Shown piece by piece: positions 1 to 8,738 of a stretch of DNA of 64,000 nt. Positions within the stretch are counted from its first letter, which is position 1. Each line of letters opens with the position of its first letter. Origin of the DNA: Variovorax sp. S12S4 (GTDB lineage: Bacteria; Pseudomonadota; Gammaproteobacteria; Burkholderiales; Burkholderiaceae_C). The stretch lies in assembly GCF_023195515.1 (NCBI RefSeq), contig NZ_JALPKR020000002.1, forward strand, positions 1,961,001 through 2,025,000, written 5' to 3'. Made by a program: the position numbers and the translations under genes. Under the pieces are notes generated by a model. It made no database searches and was not told where the DNA came from. It saw only the letters and a program-made list of their open reading frames with translations.

Positions 1-27
1 TTGAGGACTGAGATGGGTCATTCAGTG

Positions 28-271
28 GGCGCACCCGCCGACGGGGTACCTTTCTCCGCGAATGTCCCCCGGCCTGCGGCCTCCTCCTTTATTTCGCTGC
101 GCAAGGCACCCCATCGACGTGTGCGTCTTAAGCGGCGGTCGTTGATCGGCGTTGCACGAGCAGCGTGCCCCAGTGCACAGGGCATCGGGTGCTCCGCGCA
201 GCGAAATAAAGGAGGAGCCGAAGGCGGGGGACATTCGCGGAGGGGGAGTACCCGGTGGCCTGTGCACGCGC
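28..271. repeat. Inverted-arm repeat element, copy A
   Basis: A non-coding stretch containing two long complementary arms, about 54-102 and 196-242. Each arm contains a CTCCGCGAATGTCCCC core and a CCTCCTTTATTTCGCTGCGC stretch, so the RNA could fold into a stem of almost 50 bp with a ~93-nt loop. A second copy in the opposite orientation lies at 18425-18690 and shares the arms, the flanking GGGTACC/GGCTACC-type edges and part of the loop. No transposase or open frame with a recognisable product is present. It ends just upstream of the ribosome binding site of the LysR gene at 317. It is a dispersed repeat of unknown function that I cannot assign to a named family. Confidence 0.75.
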
Positions 272-316
272 CCCGAACAGCAGCGCCAACAAAACCTCCA
301 AGGAGGTTAGGCAAAA

Positions 317-1201
317 GTGGCCCTCCAGCACATCCCACCCATCCAGTGCCTCCTGACCTTCGAAGCCGTGGCCAGGCTGCGAAATGCCGGACGAGCTGCG
401 GACGAACTGTGCGTCACGCCCAGCGCCGTGAGCCACCGCATCCGGCAACTCGAATCGCACGTCGGCTTCAAGCTCTTCGGGCGCAGCGACTTCAGCCTCA
501 CGGCCGATGGCGCCGCCTACCTTGCCAACGTGCGCACCGGCCTTGCGGCGCTGCAAGCCATGCCCACCGGCAATGCGGCGCAGCAGCGCGCCACCCGCCT
601 GCGCATTGCCGTCACGCCCACCTTCAGCCGTCAGTTCCTCATGCCGCGGCTCGAACTTTTCCGCAATATCTACCCGGACATCGAGCTCGTGCTGCAGGTG
701 TCCATTCCGCTGCTCGACGTGACCGCCGAGCAGGCCGATCTTGAAGTGCGCTACGGCACCGGTGCGTACGCCGATTGCGAACACCGCCTGCTGCTCGAAG
801 AAGAGGTGGTGCCCGCCTGCAGTCCGAGCTTCCTCAACGAGTTCGGGCCTTTCGACGGCTTTCGCACCGCCACCGAAATTGCGAGCGCGCGCCTCATTCG
901 CAGCCCGCTCGAGCCCTGGAGCACCTGGTTTGCAAGCTGCGGCATCGACCAGCCCGAACCGCACGTCGGCTCCCAGTTCAACGATCTGGGCCTGGTCTAC
1001 GACGCGGCCGCCAGCGGATTCGGCGTGGCGCTTGTGCGGCTGAAAATGGGCGCCGCATGGTTCGAGTCGGGCCGGCTGGTGCCCCTTTCAGACCGGCCCG
1101 TGCCCTCGCCGCACCGCCACACCATTTGCTGGCAGCCCGGCACGCTCGATCGCTGGGAATGCGCAGCCTTTGTCGACTGGCTGGCGCAAAGCCTGCGCTG
1201 A
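317..1201 (+). CDS. LysR-family transcriptional regulator, GcvA-like
   Basis: The protein has 294 aa. An N-terminal winged helix-turn-helix (about residues 27-46, AADELCVTPSAVSHRIRQLE) is followed by a periplasmic-binding-protein-like effector domain (about 90-290). The C-terminal layout resembles the GcvA/AmpR branch. The start is GTG, supported by a strong AGGAGGT at 301-307 nine bases upstream. It lies 136 bp upstream of glcD on the same strand, so it may regulate glycolate oxidase. E. coli uses the GntR-type GlcC for that job, so the link is only positional. The inducer cannot be read from the sequence. The inverted-repeat element directly upstream probably contains or replaces its promoter region. 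Confidence 0.9.
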   Translation: MALQHIPPIQCLLTFEAVARLRNAGRAADELCVTPSAVSHRIRQLESHVGFKLFGRSDFSLTADGAAYLANVRTGLAALQAMPTGNAAQQRATRLRIAVTPTFSRQFLMPRLELFRNIYPDIELVLQVSIPLLDVTAEQADLEVRYGTGAYADCEHRLLLEEEVVPACSPSFLNEFGPFDGFRTATEIASARLIRSPLEPWSTWFASCGIDQPEPHVGSQFNDLGLVYDAAASGFGVALVRLKMGAAWFESGRLVPLSDRPVPSPHRHTICWQPGTLDRWECAAFVDWLAQSLR

Positions 1202-1337
1202 AGAAAAATAAAAAGAAAAGGGCCGAGCGGCAAAGTTCTCTCAAGCGCCGCGCAAAAAGCTTCAACCCGGCGCCGCCGCATTTGCGTAGAGTGCGCTACA
1301 CCACGAGACACTCTGCCCGACTAAAGAGGCTTGCCGC

Positions 1338-2840
1338 ATGAACGCGCCGCTTACCCCTGCCCAGCACGATTCGCTGCAGAAATCCGAACGCCAGTCGCAG
1401 GTCGTGCGCGCCCTGCAGGCCCACCTGCCTGCGCATGCGCTCATCTGGCACGCCGAGGACACCACGCCCTACGAATGCGACGGCCTCACCGCCTACCGCC
1501 AGCGCCCGCTGGTGGTGGCACTGCCCGAAACCGAGGCCCAGGCGGCGGCCGTGCTCAAAACCTGCCACCAGCTCGGCGTGCCCGTGGTGGCACGCGGTGC
1601 CGGCACCGGACTCTCGGGCGGCGCCATGCCGCATGCGCTCGGGGTTACGCTCTCGCTCGCCAAGTTCAATCGCATCCTGAAGATCGACCCGGTGAGCCGA
1701 ACGGCCGTGGTGCAGTGCGGCGTGCGCAATCTCGCCATCAGCGAGGCGGCCGCGCCTTTCAACCTTTACTACGCGCCCGATCCTTCAAGCCAGATCGCCT
1801 GCACCATCGGCGGCAACGTGGCCGAGAACTCGGGCGGCGTGCACTGCCTGAAATACGGCCTCACGCTGCACAACGTGCTGCGCGTGCGCGGCTTCACCGC
1901 CGAGGGTGAAGCCATTGAATTCGGCGGCGAGGCGCTCGATGCACCGGGGCTCGACCTGCTTGCATTGATCATCGGCAGCGAAGGCATGCTGGCCGTGACC
2001 ACCGAGGTCACCGTCAAGCTCGTGCCCAAGCCGCAGCTCGCGCGCTGCATCATGGCCAGCTTCGACGATGTTCGCAAAGCCGGCGACGCGGTGGCGGCGG
2101 TGATTGCCGCCGGCATCATTCCCGCGGGGCTCGAGATGATGGACAAGCCCATGACCGCTGCGGTCGAGGACTTTGTGCGCGCGGGCTACGACCTGGACGC
2201 GGCGGCCATTCTGCTGTGCGAATCCGACGGCACGCCCGAAGAGGTGGAAGAAGAAATCGGCCGAATGACCGCGGTGCTGCGCGGTTGCGGCGCCACCGCC
2301 ATTGCGGTGAGCAACAGCGAAGAAGAGCGCATGAAATTCTGGAGCGGGCGCAAGAACGCCTTTCCGGCGTCGGGCCGCATCAGCCCCGACTACATGTGCC
2401 TCGATTCGACCATTCCGCGCAAGCGGCTCGCGGACATCCTGCTTGCCATCCAGGAGATGGAGAAAAAATACAGCCTGCGCTGCTGCAACGTGTTCCACGC
2501 GGGCGACGGCAACCTGCATCCGCTGGTGCTGTTCGATGCCAACGACCCCGACGAGCTGCATCGCTGCGAGCTTTTCGGCGCCGACATTCTCGAGACCAGC
2601 GTGGCCATGGGCGGCACCGTGTCGGGCGAGCACGGCGTGGGCGTCGAAAAGCTCAACAGCATGTGCGTGCAGTTCACAGCGGCCGAGAACGAGCAGATGT
2701 TCGGCGTCAAGCGCGCCTTCGATCCGGCCGGCCTGCTGAACCCCGGCAAGGTGATTCCCACGCTGCAGCGCTGCGCTGAATATGGCAAGCAGGTGGTGCG
2801 CGGCGGGCAACTGCCGCACCCCGACCTGCCGCGCTTCTGA
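1338..2840 (+). CDS. glcD: Glycolate oxidase, FAD-binding subunit GlcD
   Basis: The protein has 500 aa, normal for GlcD. It is the catalytic flavoprotein of membrane-associated glycolate dehydrogenase, oxidising glycolate (and D-lactate) to glyoxylate. Visible marks are a PCMH-type FAD-binding domain with the RGAGTGLSGG loop at residues 86-95, and a C-terminal FAD-oxidase domain with HAGDGNLHP and the SGEHGVG motif. It begins a three-gene operon with glcE 14 bp downstream and then glcF, the standard GlcDEF complex. The 136-bp space before it is AT-richer than its surroundings and may hold the promoter, but no site stands out. The family assignment is secure; glycolate rather than D-lactate as substrate is inferred from the complete DEF set. 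Confidence 0.95.
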   Translation: MNAPLTPAQHDSLQKSERQSQVVRALQAHLPAHALIWHAEDTTPYECDGLTAYRQRPLVVALPETEAQAAAVLKTCHQLGVPVVARGAGTGLSGGAMPHALGVTLSLAKFNRILKIDPVSRTAVVQCGVRNLAISEAAAPFNLYYAPDPSSQIACTIGGNVAENSGGVHCLKYGLTLHNVLRVRGFTAEGEAIEFGGEALDAPGLDLLALIIGSEGMLAVTTEVTVKLVPKPQLARCIMASFDDVRKAGDAVAAVIAAGIIPAGLEMMDKPMTAAVEDFVRAGYDLDAAAILLCESDGTPEEVEEEIGRMTAVLRGCGATAIAVSNSEEERMKFWSGRKNAFPASGRISPDYMCLDSTIPRKRLADILLAIQEMEKKYSLRCCNVFHAGDGNLHPLVLFDANDPDELHRCELFGADILETSVAMGGTVSGEHGVGVEKLNSMCVQFTAAENEQMFGVKRAFDPAGLLNPGKVIPTLQRCAEYGKQVVRGGQLPHPDLPRF

Positions 2841-2854
2841 AAAGAAAAGAGACC

Positions 2855-3960
2855 ATGGATCAAGCCCTCAGCCAAGTCGTCGAACGCATCCGCGCCGCAC
2901 TTGCCGACGCCGCGCCGCTGCGCATTCGCGGCGGTGGCACGAAAGACTTTCACGGTGAGTTGCTGCAAGGAGAAATCCTCGACACCACCGCCCTCGCTGG
3001 CATCACGAGCTACGAACCGAGCGAGCTGGTCGTTACCGTGCGCGCCGGCACGCCGCTTGCCGAACTCGAGGCCGTATTGGCGGAAAAGGGGCAATGCCTT
3101 CCTTTCGAGCCGCCGCACTTCGAAACCGGCGGCACCGTGGGCGGCATGGTCGCGGCCGGGCTCAGCGGCCCCGCACGCGCCAGCGTGGGCGCGGTGCGCG
3201 ACTACGTGCTCGGCGCCAAGCTCGTCAATGGCCGCGCCGAGCTGCTCACCTTCGGCGGGCAGGTCATGAAAAACGTGGCCGGCTACGACGTTTCGCGCGT
3301 GCTCGCGGGTTCGCTCGGCACGCTGGGCCTGATCGCGGAGGTCAGCCTCAAGGTGCTGCCCGTTGCTCCCGCCGAAGCCACGCTCGCGTTCGACTGCAGC
3401 CAGGCCGATGCCCTGCGCCTGCTCAACGAGTGGGGCGGCCGGCCGCTGCCGCTCAATGCGAGCTGCTGGTTGGAACACGCAGGCGTTGGCACTTTGTACC
3501 TGCGCCTGCGCGGCGCGGTGGCAGCGGTGGAAGCTGCTTGCGCTCACCTTGGTGGCGACAGGCAGGACAACGCTACTGCCGCGGCCATTTGGCAAATGCT
3601 GCGCGACCAGCAGCACCCCTGGTTTGTGGGTGATGAGGGCTCCACGGCGCTCTGGCGCCTGTCGGTGCCGCAGACCGCGCCGGTGCTCGCCATGGACGGC
3701 AGCGCGCCCTCGTCGAGTGGCACGGCGCACAGCGCTGGTACAAGGCGGCGCCGGAAGATGCCGCGCGCATTCGTGGCATTGCGCATGCGGCGGGAGGCCA
3801 CGCCACGCTGTTCAGGATGCCCGCTTCCCACACGACGGATGCAGCGGTTCCCCGCTTCGACGCCATGAGCGCCCCGGCCGTCCGCATCCATCGCGCGCTG
3901 ATGCAGGAGTTCGATCCGCAGCGCATCTTCAACCGCGGCCGGCTCCTCGCAGCCGAATAA
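2855..3960 (+). CDS. glcE: Glycolate oxidase FAD-binding subunit GlcE, frameshifted in this sequence
   Basis: The first ~285 codons read as a normal GlcE: a PCMH FAD domain with GGTVGGMVAAGLSGPAR and the MKNVAGYDVSR motif, the second flavin subunit of glycolate dehydrogenase. After codon ~285 the frame becomes nonsense and stops at 3868. The expected C-terminus (IHRALMQEFDPQRIF, then LLAAE and a stop at 3958-3960) lies in another frame. Adding one C to the CCC run at 3707-3709 joins the frames as GSAPLVEWHGAQRWYK. The gene is therefore either a true -1 mutant or, more likely given two similar events in rhs, a base-calling error. The restored protein would be 368 aa, close to the family norm. 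It sits between glcD and glcF. Confidence 0.88.
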
Positions 3961-3985
3961 AAAAACAAACGACGATCCACCCGCG

Positions 3986-5218
3986 ATGCAAACCGAACTC
4001 GCCCCCGAATTCCGCGGCACCGACGAAGGCCGCGAGGCCGAAGCCATTCTGCGCAAGTGCGTGCACTGCGGCTTCTGCACCGCCACCTGCCCCACCTATC
4101 AGCTGCTGGGCGACGAGCTCGATGGTCCGCGCGGCCGCATCTACCTGATCAAGCAGGTGCTCGAAGGCAAGGAACCCACGCGCAGCACGCAGCTGCACCT
4201 GGACCGTTGCCTGACCTGCCGCAACTGCGAAAGCACCTGCCCGAGCGGCGTGCAGTACGGCCACCTGGTCGACATCGGCCGCAAGATCGTCGACGAAAAA
4301 GTGCCACGACCGGCGATGGAGTCGGCCACGCGCTGGCTGCTGAAAGAAGGCCTGTCGTCGCCGCTTTTCGCGCCCGCGATGAAGCTCGGCCAGGCGGTGC
4401 GCGGGCTCTTGCCCGATGCGCTCAAGGCCAAGGTTCCAGCCAGGCAGGAAGCGGGCGCCTGGCCCACCGCCACGCACGCACGCAAGGTGCTCATGCTTGC
4501 GGGCTGCGTGCAACCGTCGATGATGCCCAACATCAACACCGCGACCGCACGCGTGCTCGATGCGGCGGGCATCCAGGCCGTGGTCGTGAAAGAGGCGGGC
4601 TGCTGCGGCGCCGTGAAGTTCCACCTCAACGACCAGGAAGGCGGCAGGGCGCAGATGCGCGCCAACATCGACGCCTGGTGGCCGCAGGTTGAACGCAACG
4701 AGATCGAAGCCATCGTGATGAATGCTTCGGGCTGCGGCGTCACCGTGCGCGAGTACGGCCACATCCTGCAGCACGACCCGGCCTATGCGGCCAGGGCGGC
4801 ACGCATCAGCCAGCTGACGCGCGACCTGAGCGAACTGCTGCCCGACCTGGTGCCGGCGCTGAAGGCGCGCGTGCGTGCCCCCGAGGGCGTGGTGGCCTAC
4901 CACCCGCCCTGCACGCTGCAGCATGGGCAGAAGCTGCGCGGCGGTGTCGAGACGCATCTGCGCGCGCTGGGCTTCGACGTGCGCGTGGCCATGAACGAAT
5001 CGCACCTGTGCTGCGGCTCGGCGGGCACGTATTCGGTGCTGCAGCCTGAACTGGCGTATCCGCTGCGCGACCGCAAGCTCGGCCATCTGCGGCAACTGCA
5101 GCCGAGCGTCATCGCCTCGGCCAACATCGGCTGCATCACGCACCTGCAAAGCGGCAGCCAGCAAACGCCCGTGCGCCACTGGGTGGAACTGCTGGACGCC
5201 GCGCTGGCGGCGGCCTGA
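3986..5218 (+). CDS. glcF: Glycolate oxidase iron-sulfur subunit GlcF
   Basis: The protein has 410 aa. It is the electron-transfer subunit passing electrons from the GlcD/GlcE flavins to the quinone pool. Two 4Fe-4S ferredoxin motifs are clear: C25-x2-C28-x2-C31-x3-C35 and C75-x2-C78-x2-C81-x3-C85. Two CCG-type cysteine-rich domains follow (motifs ending GCCGAV and LCCGSAG), as in heterodisulfide-reductase-like proteins. It is the last gene of glcDEF, 25 bp after the restored glcE stop. No clear Shine-Dalgarno precedes its ATG. Paralogues such as LldE/LutA are shorter and carry only the CCG part, which favours GlcF. Confidence 0.95.
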   Translation: MQTELAPEFRGTDEGREAEAILRKCVHCGFCTATCPTYQLLGDELDGPRGRIYLIKQVLEGKEPTRSTQLHLDRCLTCRNCESTCPSGVQYGHLVDIGRKIVDEKVPRPAMESATRWLLKEGLSSPLFAPAMKLGQAVRGLLPDALKAKVPARQEAGAWPTATHARKVLMLAGCVQPSMMPNINTATARVLDAAGIQAVVVKEAGCCGAVKFHLNDQEGGRAQMRANIDAWWPQVERNEIEAIVMNASGCGVTVREYGHILQHDPAYAARAARISQLTRDLSELLPDLVPALKARVRAPEGVVAYHPPCTLQHGQKLRGGVETHLRALGFDVRVAMNESHLCCGSAGTYSVLQPELAYPLRDRKLGHLRQLQPSVIASANIGCITHLQSGSQQTPVRHWVELLDAALAAA

Positions 5219-5310
5219 GATCGCACACCGAAGAGCGCTCTGGTCCGACTCGCCCGCAAGTCGCTTGCGCCGCATCATGGCGGCACCGATTCTTTCAAGG
5301 AGCAAGCCCC

Positions 5311-5742
5311 ATGTCTTCCGTTCAAGCTTTCATCGTCCAGGCGAACTTGCGGCGTGCCATGCTGGCCCTTGCCTGCGCAGTGGTTGCCGTTGGCGCGCAG
5401 GCCCAGTCGGCCATGCCGCAGTGGAAGGGGGAGGGCGCGGTGCGCTATGTGTGCGGCGGCATCGGTTCGGACGAATCGAACGCCATGCGCGCGGCCATGA
5501 AGGAGCATCCGCTGGCCCTGCTTTTTGCGCGTTCCGACGGCGCTTACCTCGCGGATGTGCAGGTCGACATCAAGGGTAGCGGCGGCGCGCCTTCGCTGGC
5601 ATTGCGCGCCAGCGGCCCGGTCTGCTTGGTCGATTTGCCGGCGGGCCGCTACACGGTCGATGTCGCCACGGCCGGCGGCAGCGTCCAGAGCCAGTCGGTG
5701 ACGGTGGGCGGCAGCCCCAAGACCGCCAGCTTCCGGTTCTGA
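5311..5742 (+). CDS. Small secreted protein, carboxypeptidase-regulatory-like fold (putative)
   Basis: The protein has 143 aa. An N-terminal signal peptide (hydrophobic about residues 15-28, cleavage near AQAQS) indicates export to the periplasm. The mature part ends in short beta-strand-like segments (GPVCLVDLPAGRYTVDVAT, then SVTVGG), typical of the carboxypeptidase regulatory/transthyretin-like beta sandwich. Two cysteines, near GGIG and in PVCLVD, could form a disulfide. An AAGGAG-like sequence precedes the ATG. It stands alone between glcF and the convergent peroxidase gene. No enzyme motif is visible and its role is unknown. Confidence 0.7.
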   Translation: MSSVQAFIVQANLRRAMLALACAVVAVGAQAQSAMPQWKGEGAVRYVCGGIGSDESNAMRAAMKEHPLALLFARSDGAYLADVQVDIKGSGGAPSLALRASGPVCLVDLPAGRYTVDVATAGGSVQSQSVTVGGSPKTASFRF

Positions 5743-5761
5743 CCGGGGTTCTTGCTGGGGC

Positions 5762-6250
5762 TCAGCCCGCCGCCAGCGCCGCCTCGATGTCAGGCATGAG
5801 CGAAGCGGGCGTGTCCAGCGGCGCATAGCGCTTTTGCACCTTGCCGTCGCGCCCCACCAAAAACTTGGTGAAGTTCCACTTGATGGCCGTGCTGCCCAGG
5901 AGGCCCGGCTTCTCCTTGGTGAGCCACTGGTAGAGCGGCGCGGCGTTGCTGCCGTTGACGTCGATCTTCTCCATCATCGGAAAACTCACGCCGTAGTTGG
6001 TGGTGCAGAAGGCGCCGATTTCCTCGTTGCTGCCCGGGTCTTGCGAGCCGAACTGGTTCGACGGAAAACCAAGCACCACCAGCCCCTGGGCCGCATACTT
6101 TTCGTGCAGCGCCTCGAGGCCCGCGAACTGAGGCGTGAAGCCGCACTTGCTGGCCGTGTTCACGATCAGCAGCACCTTGCCCCGGAAGTCGGAGAGCTTC
6201 ACGCTCTTGCCATCGATCTGCCTGGCTTCGAAGTCGTAAATGCCGGTCAT
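5762..6250 (-). CDS. Glutathione peroxidase family protein (thiol peroxidase)
   Basis: The protein has 162 aa, a thioredoxin-fold peroxidase that reduces hydroperoxides with thiol donors. The catalytic cysteine replaces selenocysteine in NTASKCGFTPQ (C36). The partner glutamine lies in FPSNQFGSQDPG and the tryptophan/asparagine pair in KWNFTKFLV, giving the standard GPx tetrad. Length and lack of a signal peptide match cytoplasmic BtuE/Gpo-type enzymes. It lies 8 bp downstream of the EamA transporter gene on the same strand, so the two are probably co-transcribed. Whether glutathione or thioredoxin is the real donor cannot be read from the sequence. Confidence 0.93.
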   Translation of the reverse strand: MTGIYDFEARQIDGKSVKLSDFRGKVLLIVNTASKCGFTPQFAGLEALHEKYAAQGLVVLGFPSNQFGSQDPGSNEEIGAFCTTNYGVSFPMMEKIDVNGSNAAPLYQWLTKEKPGLLGSTAIKWNFTKFLVGRDGKVQKRYAPLDTPASLMPDIEAALAAG

Positions 6251-6258
6251 GCGCTACC

Positions 6259-7152
6259 TCAGGTGGTGGAAGACGAAAGGCGATCATCGCCCTGTGCCGA
6301 CGTTCGCGCAAACGCCGACCACACGGCCGCCAGCACGATCAGCGCGCCGCCGGCCAGAATGCGCGGGCTCATGTCGGCGGCGCCCAGCGCCACCGACGAA
6401 ACGCTGGCGAACAGCACCTCCGACAGCATGATCACCGCCGTGGCGCTGGCCGCCAGCCGGGCCGCGCCGTACTGCAGGCAGAAGTTGGCCGCCACGAAGC
6501 CCACGCCCAGCAATGCGGCCCAGCCGATCCAGCCCGGCTGCACCGCGAGGGGCGACGCAAACGCACCAAGCAGGGTGCCCGCGGCCGCGGCAATGCCGGA
6601 CACCAGCGCGCAGCCGCAGAACATGGCCAGTGCGCGCGATTCACCGGGCGCGCCGTGCAGGTGGCGCAGCAGGATGTTGGTCACTGCAAAGCTGAAGCCG
6701 GCCGCCACGCCCAGCCAGTCCGGCAGGCTGGAAGGCACGGGCCAGTCGACGCCCGGCGCCTTGAGCACCACCACCACGCCGATGAGCGCCAGCGCCACGC
6801 GCGCAAGTGCGCCCGCCGTGGGCCGCTCGCCCAGCACGGCCCAGCCCAGCAGCACGCTCCACAGCGGCATCAGGTAGAAAAGCAGCACCACCCGCACCAC
6901 GTCGCCCTGCGTGACGGCCCAGTTGAAGCCCAGGTTGGTAAAGCCGGCCGCAAGACCCAGCGCCACCAGCATGGGAAACGCCGCAAAGCCGCGCCAGGCG
7001 TGGCGGCGAAAGAAGGCCATCGCGAGCGAAATCGCCACGTAGATGAGGCAGGTGGTCCACACCGGGTGCAGCCCATGGCTTTCGATGTGACGGAACGGAA
7101 ACCACGAAACGCCCCATACAAAGGCGTTGAAGATCAGTGCAAGCGCTGGCAT
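6259..7152 (-). CDS. EamA/DMT-superfamily transporter
   Basis: The protein has 297 aa with about ten hydrophobic segments arranged as two tandem EamA repeats, typical of drug/metabolite exporters such as RhtA or YddG. It starts MPALALIFNAFVWGVSWFPF, the usual first helix, and has the conserved small-residue and proline pattern in each repeat. It is a cytoplasmic-membrane protein that probably exports an amino acid or small metabolite, but specificity cannot be predicted. The next gene downstream encodes the glutathione peroxidase. A GC-rich hairpin-containing intergenic stretch separates its start from the upstream lplT-like gene. Confidence 0.88.
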   Translation of the reverse strand: MPALALIFNAFVWGVSWFPFRHIESHGLHPVWTTCLIYVAISLAMAFFRRHAWRGFAAFPMLVALGLAAGFTNLGFNWAVTQGDVVRVVLLFYLMPLWSVLLGWAVLGERPTAGALARVALALIGVVVVLKAPGVDWPVPSSLPDWLGVAAGFSFAVTNILLRHLHGAPGESRALAMFCGCALVSGIAAAAGTLLGAFASPLAVQPGWIGWAALLGVGFVAANFCLQYGAARLAASATAVIMLSEVLFASVSSVALGAADMSPRILAGGALIVLAAVWSAFARTSAQGDDRLSSSTT

Positions 7153-7262
7153 AGGGCGGAGTTATTCGTGGAACACCGTGGAACCGGCTTCGCCGGGCCA
7201 CCGGTGTTGCCCCCGGGTGAGGGGGGGCGAAGCGACACGAAGTGCGCGCAGCCTGGGGGAGG
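7153..7262. repeat. GC-rich hairpin-containing intergenic element
   Basis: This 110-bp gap holds a small perfect hairpin (CCGGC-TTC-GCCGG, 7184-7196) followed by C-rich and G-rich runs that can also pair, and then a GCGAAGCGACACGAAGTGCG stretch. It resembles the palindromic extragenic elements scattered between genes in many Comamonadaceae, but no second copy is present in this window, so the repeat status is inference. It could also act as a terminator or stabiliser for the upstream lplT-like transcript. Confidence 0.4.
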
Positions 7263-8567
7263 TCAATGATGCTTGTCGCTACGGGCGATGGCGAGCAGGT
7301 GCTCGACTTCTTCTGGGTATTTGCGCAGGTTGTGATGATGCCAGCGCTGGATGATCCACATGCAGCCCGCCACCACCCCGCCGAAGGCGCCGATGGCCGC
7401 ATAGGCCGACAGGCCCAGCCCGGTGCAGGCGCTGTAGAAGCCGCCGAGCAGCAGGATGCAGGCCTGCTCGTTGAAGTTCTGCACCGCAATGGAACGGCCC
7501 GCGCCCATCAGGTTGTGGCCGCGGTGCTGCAGCAGTGCGTTCATCGGCACCACCAGAAAGCCGCCCAGCCCGCCCAGCAGAATGAGGAACGGCACGGCGA
7601 TCCACACGTTGCCGATCAGGTTCATGCTGATCACCAGCAGGCCCATGGCAATGCCCATCGGGATCACGCGGGTGGCCATGTCCAGGCGCATGCGCATCGA
7701 CGCGACGATGGCGCCCACCGCCATGCCGATGGTCACCACGCCGGTGAGCGCCGTGGCTTGCGTGGTGTTGTAGTTGAGCGCGAGCGAGGCCCAGGCCAGC
7801 ACGATGTACTTGAGGTTGGCTCCGGCGCCCCAGAAGAGCGTGGTGGTGGCCAGCGAGATTTGCCCCAGCTTGTCGCGCCACAGGCGTGCGTTGCAGTGCC
7901 AGAAGTCAGGCAGCAGCGCCAGCATGTTGCGCGCGAGGCCGTGCTCCGGAATGGCGCGCAGCGGCCGCATTTCGACGCCGGTGTGCGGAATGCGCGTGTT
8001 GAACCAGGCCGCCAGCGCGTAGACGAAGATCAGCACCGCAATGGCCGCTTCGGCCGGCGAATCGATGCCGGTGTCGATCAGCGGCATGTCGAAGGACAGC
8101 AGCTGGGTGGACACCGCGTGCCCCACGAGCGAGCCGCCGAGCACGATGCCCAGCAGGATCGAGGCGATCGTGAGGCCTTCGATCCAACCGTTGGCTTTTA
8201 CCAACTGCGAGGCCGGCAGCAGCTCGGTCAGGATGCCGTACTTGGCCGGCGAATACGCTGCGGCGCCGAGCCCCACGATCGAATAGGAGAGCAGCGGGTG
8301 CGAGCCGAACAGCATCATCAGGCAGCCGACCACCTTGATCGCGTTGCTGATGAACATCACCCGCCCTTTGGGCAAGGCGTCGGCAAAGGCGCCCACCAGC
8401 GGCGCCAGCACCACATAGAAGACGGCGAAGATCGGCACCAGCGCCGCTCTCTGCCATTCGGCCGCTCCCGAGCTGCGCATGAGCTCGACCGCCACGACAA
8501 AGATCGCGTTGTCGGCCAGCGACGAAAAGAACTGGGCCGACATGATCGTGTAGAAACCGCGCTTCAT
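7263..8567 (-). CDS. lplT: MFS lysophospholipid transporter, LplT-like
   Basis: The protein has 434 aa when started at MKRGFYTIMSAQFFSSLADN; the open frame runs further upstream without resemblance. Twelve hydrophobic segments and the LplT signatures are visible: SLADNAIFVVA in helix 1 and AAYSPAKYGILTELLP near helix 4. The family flips lysophospholipids across the inner membrane for reacylation. In E. coli it is coupled to the acyltransferase Aas, which is not next to it here. The C-terminal tail is short and charged (HHHNLRKYPEEVEHLL). It is divergent from alr, with a 171-bp gap for both promoters. Confidence 0.88.
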   Translation of the reverse strand: MKRGFYTIMSAQFFSSLADNAIFVVAVELMRSSGAAEWQRAALVPIFAVFYVVLAPLVGAFADALPKGRVMFISNAIKVVGCLMMLFGSHPLLSYSIVGLGAAAYSPAKYGILTELLPASQLVKANGWIEGLTIASILLGIVLGGSLVGHAVSTQLLSFDMPLIDTGIDSPAEAAIAVLIFVYALAAWFNTRIPHTGVEMRPLRAIPEHGLARNMLALLPDFWHCNARLWRDKLGQISLATTTLFWGAGANLKYIVLAWASLALNYNTTQATALTGVVTIGMAVGAIVASMRMRLDMATRVIPMGIAMGLLVISMNLIGNVWIAVPFLILLGGLGGFLVVPMNALLQHRGHNLMGAGRSIAVQNFNEQACILLLGGFYSACTGLGLSAYAAIGAFGGVVAGCMWIIQRWHHHNLRKYPEEVEHLLAIARSDKHH

Positions 8568-8738
8568 CGATGGGCTGGCTGGCCAGTGGGGTGCTGGCAG
8601 TAGTGAGAAAGTGTCGCGTCTTTTTGGCGAATGGGCGGTTATAGCATGGGGGTACGACCGGGAAATCAGCGTTGCCACCCTGGACGTTTCTTCCCGGGAA
8701 GATGCTAAAACCCATCTATTCACCAATCGACGTCTTCC

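Noticed and set aside
1..744. Open frame of 247 codons running through the repeat element into the LysR gene
   Set aside because: Starts at the window edge, is extremely Arg/Pro-rich, and overlaps the LysR frame that has a strong ribosome binding site.
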